The notes under the pieces: generated by a model
The model's database searches: none
What the model was told of the DNA's origin: nothing
What the model saw: the letters and a program-made list of their open reading frames with translations, nothing else
Source of the DNA: Gammaproteobacteria bacterium
GTDB lineage: Bacteria > Pseudomonadota > Gammaproteobacteria > Poriferisulfidales > Poriferisulfidaceae
DNA length: 8,056 bases
Reading direction: 5' to 3'
NCBI GenBank assembly: GCA_007571105.1
Contig: RKRZ01000040.1
Location: 1-8,056, forward strand
Made by a program: the position numbers and the translations under genes
In this document: in pieces, positions 5,825-8,056 of the stretch
Position numbering within the stretch: position 1 is the stretch's first letter
How the letters are laid out: each line of letters starts with the position of its first letter

Positions 5825-7629
5825 GGGTCTGTCTTCAGAATTGCCATGAATGCTTCCTGCGGAATGTCCACATTCCCGACCCGCTTCATCCGTTTCTTGC
5901 CGGCCTTCTGTTTCTCAAGCAGTTTTCGCTTGCGCGTCACATCTCCCCCGTAGCACTTGGCTGTCACATTCTTGCGCAAAGCCTTGGTCGTCGTGCGGGC
6001 AATAATTCGGGAACCAATTGCCGCCTGTATCGCGACATCGAACATCTGCCTGGGAATCAGGTCTTTCATGCGCCGCGTCAGATCTCGTCCAAGCATCATT
6101 GCGCGGGACTGATGCACAATCACCGACAGCGCATCCACCCGCTCCCCATTAATCAGCAAGTCAAGCCGCACCAGCGGCGCCGCCTCAAAATGCGACAACT
6201 GATAATCAAAGGATGCGTAGCCGCGACTGACTGATTTCAGGCGATCATAAAAATCCGTCACCGTCTCGGACAAGGGCAATTGATAGGTCAGATTCACCTG
6301 GTTGCGAACATAGTGCAAGCGCTTCTGCCGCCCGCGACGTTCCTCGCAAAGCGTGATCACCGCACCGACATGGTTCTTGGGCACGAGAATGTTCGCCTCA
6401 ATATACGGCTCCCGGATTTCGGCAATTTCATGCGGTTCCGGCAGCATGCTCGGATTGCCCGTCTCCAGAATCTCTCCGGAGACCAGTTCGACCTGACAGG
6501 CGACAGTGGGAGCTGTCGACAACAAATTTAATTTGTATTCGCGCTCCAGACGCTCCTGCACGATCTCCATGTGCAACAACCCCAGAAACCCACAGCGAAA
6601 CCCGAACCCCAAAGCCTTGGATGTCTCCGGTTCGTAATTGAACGACGCATCATTCAAGCGCAATTTCCCAAGCGCGTCGCGCAGCTGTTCGTAATCATCC
6701 GAGTTGACCGGAAACAATCCTGCAAACACCTTCGGCTGCACCACCTGAAATCCGGACAATGCCTCTGCCGCCCCTTTGCGTTCATGCGTCAGCGTATCCC
6801 CCACCGGAGCCCCGTCAATATCCCGGATTCCCGCAATCACAAAGCCGACTTGACCGCACCCCAATTCTTTCGTCTCCTTCATATGCGGGTCATACCATCC
6901 CACCGATTCAACCCGGTAATCCTGTCCCGTCGACATGACCCGAACACGATCCCCTGCCTGCAAACGTCCGGAGAACACGCGCACCAGCGAGACCACCCCC
7001 GTGTAGCTGTCAAACCATGAATCAATGATGAGTGCCTGCAGCGGCCCGTCCGTGTCTCCCTCAGGCGGCGGAATTTCCTGCACCAGATGCTCCAATACTT
7101 CCGGCACTCCCTTGCCGGTTTTCGCACTGATCGCAATCGCGCCCTCCGCCGGCAGGCCAATAATCTCTTCAATCTCTTCGCAAACGCGCTCGGGATCTGC
7201 CTGCGGCAAATCCATCTTGTTGAGCACCGGCACGATGACCAGATCCTGTTCCAGCGCGTTGTAGCAATTCGCGACTGTCTGCGCCTCCACCCCCTGGGAG
7301 GCATCTACCACCAGCAAGCCTCCTTCGCAGGCCGCCAATGAACGCGACACCTCGTAAGCAAAATCCACGTGCCCCGGCGTGTCGATCAGATTCAGTCGGT
7401 ACGTCGCGCCGTCTTGCGGGCGATATTCCAGAGTGACGCTGCGCGCTTTGATGGTAATGCCGCGCTCACGCTCCAGCTCCATGTTGTCCAGAACTTGCTC
7501 GCTCATCTCACGCTCGCTGAGCGCACCGCACAATTCGATAAAACGGTCCGCCAGCGTTGACTTCCCGTGATCGATGTGCGCGATGATGGCGAAGTTCCGG
7601 ATTCGTTCCTGCGGATAGGAGCCAGACAC
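5821..7629 (-). CDS. lepA: Elongation factor 4 (LepA) GTPase
   Basis: Ribosome-associated translational GTPase EF4, proposed to back-translocate stalled ribosomes or aid initiation and 30S assembly. Full length at 602 residues. The GTPase motifs are all present: G1 AHIDHGKST (17-25), G2 RGITI (56-60), G3 DTPGH (83-87) and G4 NKMD (137-140). The EF-G-like beta-barrel and domains III and V follow, then the LepA-specific C-terminal domain rich in Lys and Arg (for example [20 protein letters not shown] near the end). The start is GTG at 7629, three bases after the TAG of the upstream protease gene; I see no good ribosome-binding site, so coupling to upstream translation is likely. The start suits the family, whose members begin a few residues before [13 protein letters not shown]. 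The gene overlaps the next one by four bases. The upstream neighbour matches the mucD-lepA order known in Pseudomonas, but lepB is not found downstream. Confidence 0.98.
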   Translation of the reverse strand: MSGSYPQERIRNFAIIAHIDHGKSTLADRFIELCGALSEREMSEQVLDNMELERERGITIKARSVTLEYRPQDGATYRLNLIDTPGHVDFAYEVSRSLAACEGGLLVVDASQGVEAQTVANCYNALEQDLVIVPVLNKMDLPQADPERVCEEIEEIIGLPAEGAIAISAKTGKGVPEVLEHLVQEIPPPEGDTDGPLQALIIDSWFDSYTGVVSLVRVFSGRLQAGDRVRVMSTGQDYRVESVGWYDPHMKETKELGCGQVGFVIAGIRDIDGAPVGDTLTHERKGAAEALSGFQVVQPKVFAGLFPVNSDDYEQLRDALGKLRLNDASFNYEPETSKALGFGFRCGFLGLLHMEIVQERLEREYKLNLLSTAPTVACQVELVSGEILETGNPSMLPEPHEIAEIREPYIEANILVPKNHVGAVITLCEERRGRQKRLHYVRNQVNLTYQLPLSETVTDFYDRLKSVSRGYASFDYQLSHFEAAPLVRLDLLINGERVDALSVIVHQSRAMMLGRDLTRRMKDLIPRQMFDVAIQAAIGSRIIARTTTKALRKNVTAKCYGGDVTRKRKLLEKQKAGKKRMKRVGNVDIPQEAFMAILKTDP

Positions 7630-7632
7630 GAT

Positions 7633-8056
7633 CTAATCGGAAGAAGACTCCGGCACCGGCGTCAGCGCCAGCCAGCGCGGCCCTTGAGACCGCTGCACCA
7701 GAATGGGCTGGACCTGCTCCATGTCCGACCCTTCCACCGCCTGGCGGAAATCATCCAGGTGCGTGATTTTCTTGCCCGCAAACATCACGATGACGTCGCC
7801 TTTCAGAATGCCGGAAGCGCGAGCCGGATCACCGGTGACCGTCCGGACCCGAACCCCGCCATCGGCAAAGTTCTCGCGATCCTCCCCGAACAACTCACCC
7901 AGCGTCATGCCCAGCGTCTCGAACACCTCATCGGAAGGCTCGCCGCCAGGTTGCGGCGGCGCCATGCCTTGCTCACCATCCGGCAATTCTCCAAGCGTCA
8001 CGCGGACCTCTATGTAATCTCCGCCCCGCCACACCTTCATGGTCACTTCCTTGTCC
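7633..8056 (-). CDS. DegP/MucD-type periplasmic serine endoprotease (C-terminal part, cut by window edge)
   Basis: C-terminal 140 residues of a Do/HtrA family serine endoprotease, the periplasmic quality-control protease with a trypsin-like domain and two PDZ domains. The catalytic domain lies beyond the right edge. What remains is the end of PDZ1 (EVTMKVWRGGDYIEVRVTLG, at the very start of the fragment), a Pro/Gly-rich linker, and PDZ2 with GVRVRTV, then GDPARASGILKGDVIVMFAG and the following THLDDFRQAV helix. The frame stays open to the edge, so the GTG at 8046 is an internal Val, not a start. The stop codon is three bases from the lepA start. Adjacency to lepA suggests the MucD orthologue of the sigma-E/AlgU envelope-stress cluster, but DegP or DegQ naming cannot be excluded from this fragment. 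Confidence 0.88.
   Translation of the reverse strand, partial: DKEVTMKVWRGGDYIEVRVTLGELPDGEQGMAPPQPGGEPSDEVFETLGMTLGELFGEDRENFADGGVRVRTVTGDPARASGILKGDVIVMFAGKKITHLDDFRQAVEGSDMEQVQPILVQRSQGPRWLALTPVPESSSD

Noticed and set aside
1..8056. Mobile element, CRISPR array, tRNA or rRNA
   Set aside because: I saw no terminal inverted repeats, transposase or integrase motifs, regularly spaced repeats or RNA-gene signatures by eye; a covariance-model scan was not possible.

Overview
The window reads as chromosomal DNA of a Gram-negative bacterium, most likely a gammaproteobacterium. This rests on Sec-exported periplasmic proteins, a beta-barrel outer-membrane porin, a DegP/MucD-type protease gene directly upstream of lepA (an order known from Pseudomonas and relatives), and a near-consensus Fur box. 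Nothing marks it as phage, plasmid or transposon: I see no integrase, transposase, tRNA, rRNA or CRISPR array.

Layout from left to right. (1) Positions 1-551, minus strand: the N-terminal 183 residues of a squalene/phytoene synthase-family prenyltransferase, running off the left edge. (2) 638-2131, minus: an exported di-heme oxidoreductase of the DUF1111/DHOR family. (3) 2132-2298: a divergent control region with a strong sigma-70-type promoter facing right, a weaker one facing left, a Fur box over both -10 elements, and a structured leader with a possible 12-codon leader ORF. (4) 2299-3543 and 3579-4838, plus: an LbtU-type siderophore porin and an imelysin-family periplasmic protein, forming a two-gene operon. 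(5) 4839-4909: a convergent gap with a hairpin terminator. (6) 4910-8056, minus: the end of a DegP/MucD-type protease gene, then lepA (EF4), then an exported metallo-beta-lactamase-fold hydrolase, tightly packed and probably co-transcribed from right to left.

The most coherent system is the divergent iron locus in 638-4838: an outer-membrane porin with an N-terminal coiled coil, a periplasmic imelysin and a periplasmic di-heme redox enzyme. All three appear to be controlled from one Fur-regulated intergenic region. No TonB-dependent receptor, siderophore synthase or inner-membrane permease is present in the window. A reasonable inference is an envelope iron-capture or redox pathway switched on by iron starvation; the biochemical role of the imelysin and DUF1111 proteins is still unsettled in the families themselves.

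The lepA block is a translation and envelope-stress cluster. Its unusual point is that the gene after lepA is an exported RNase Z-like hydrolase, where lepB (signal peptidase I) often sits in related genomes.
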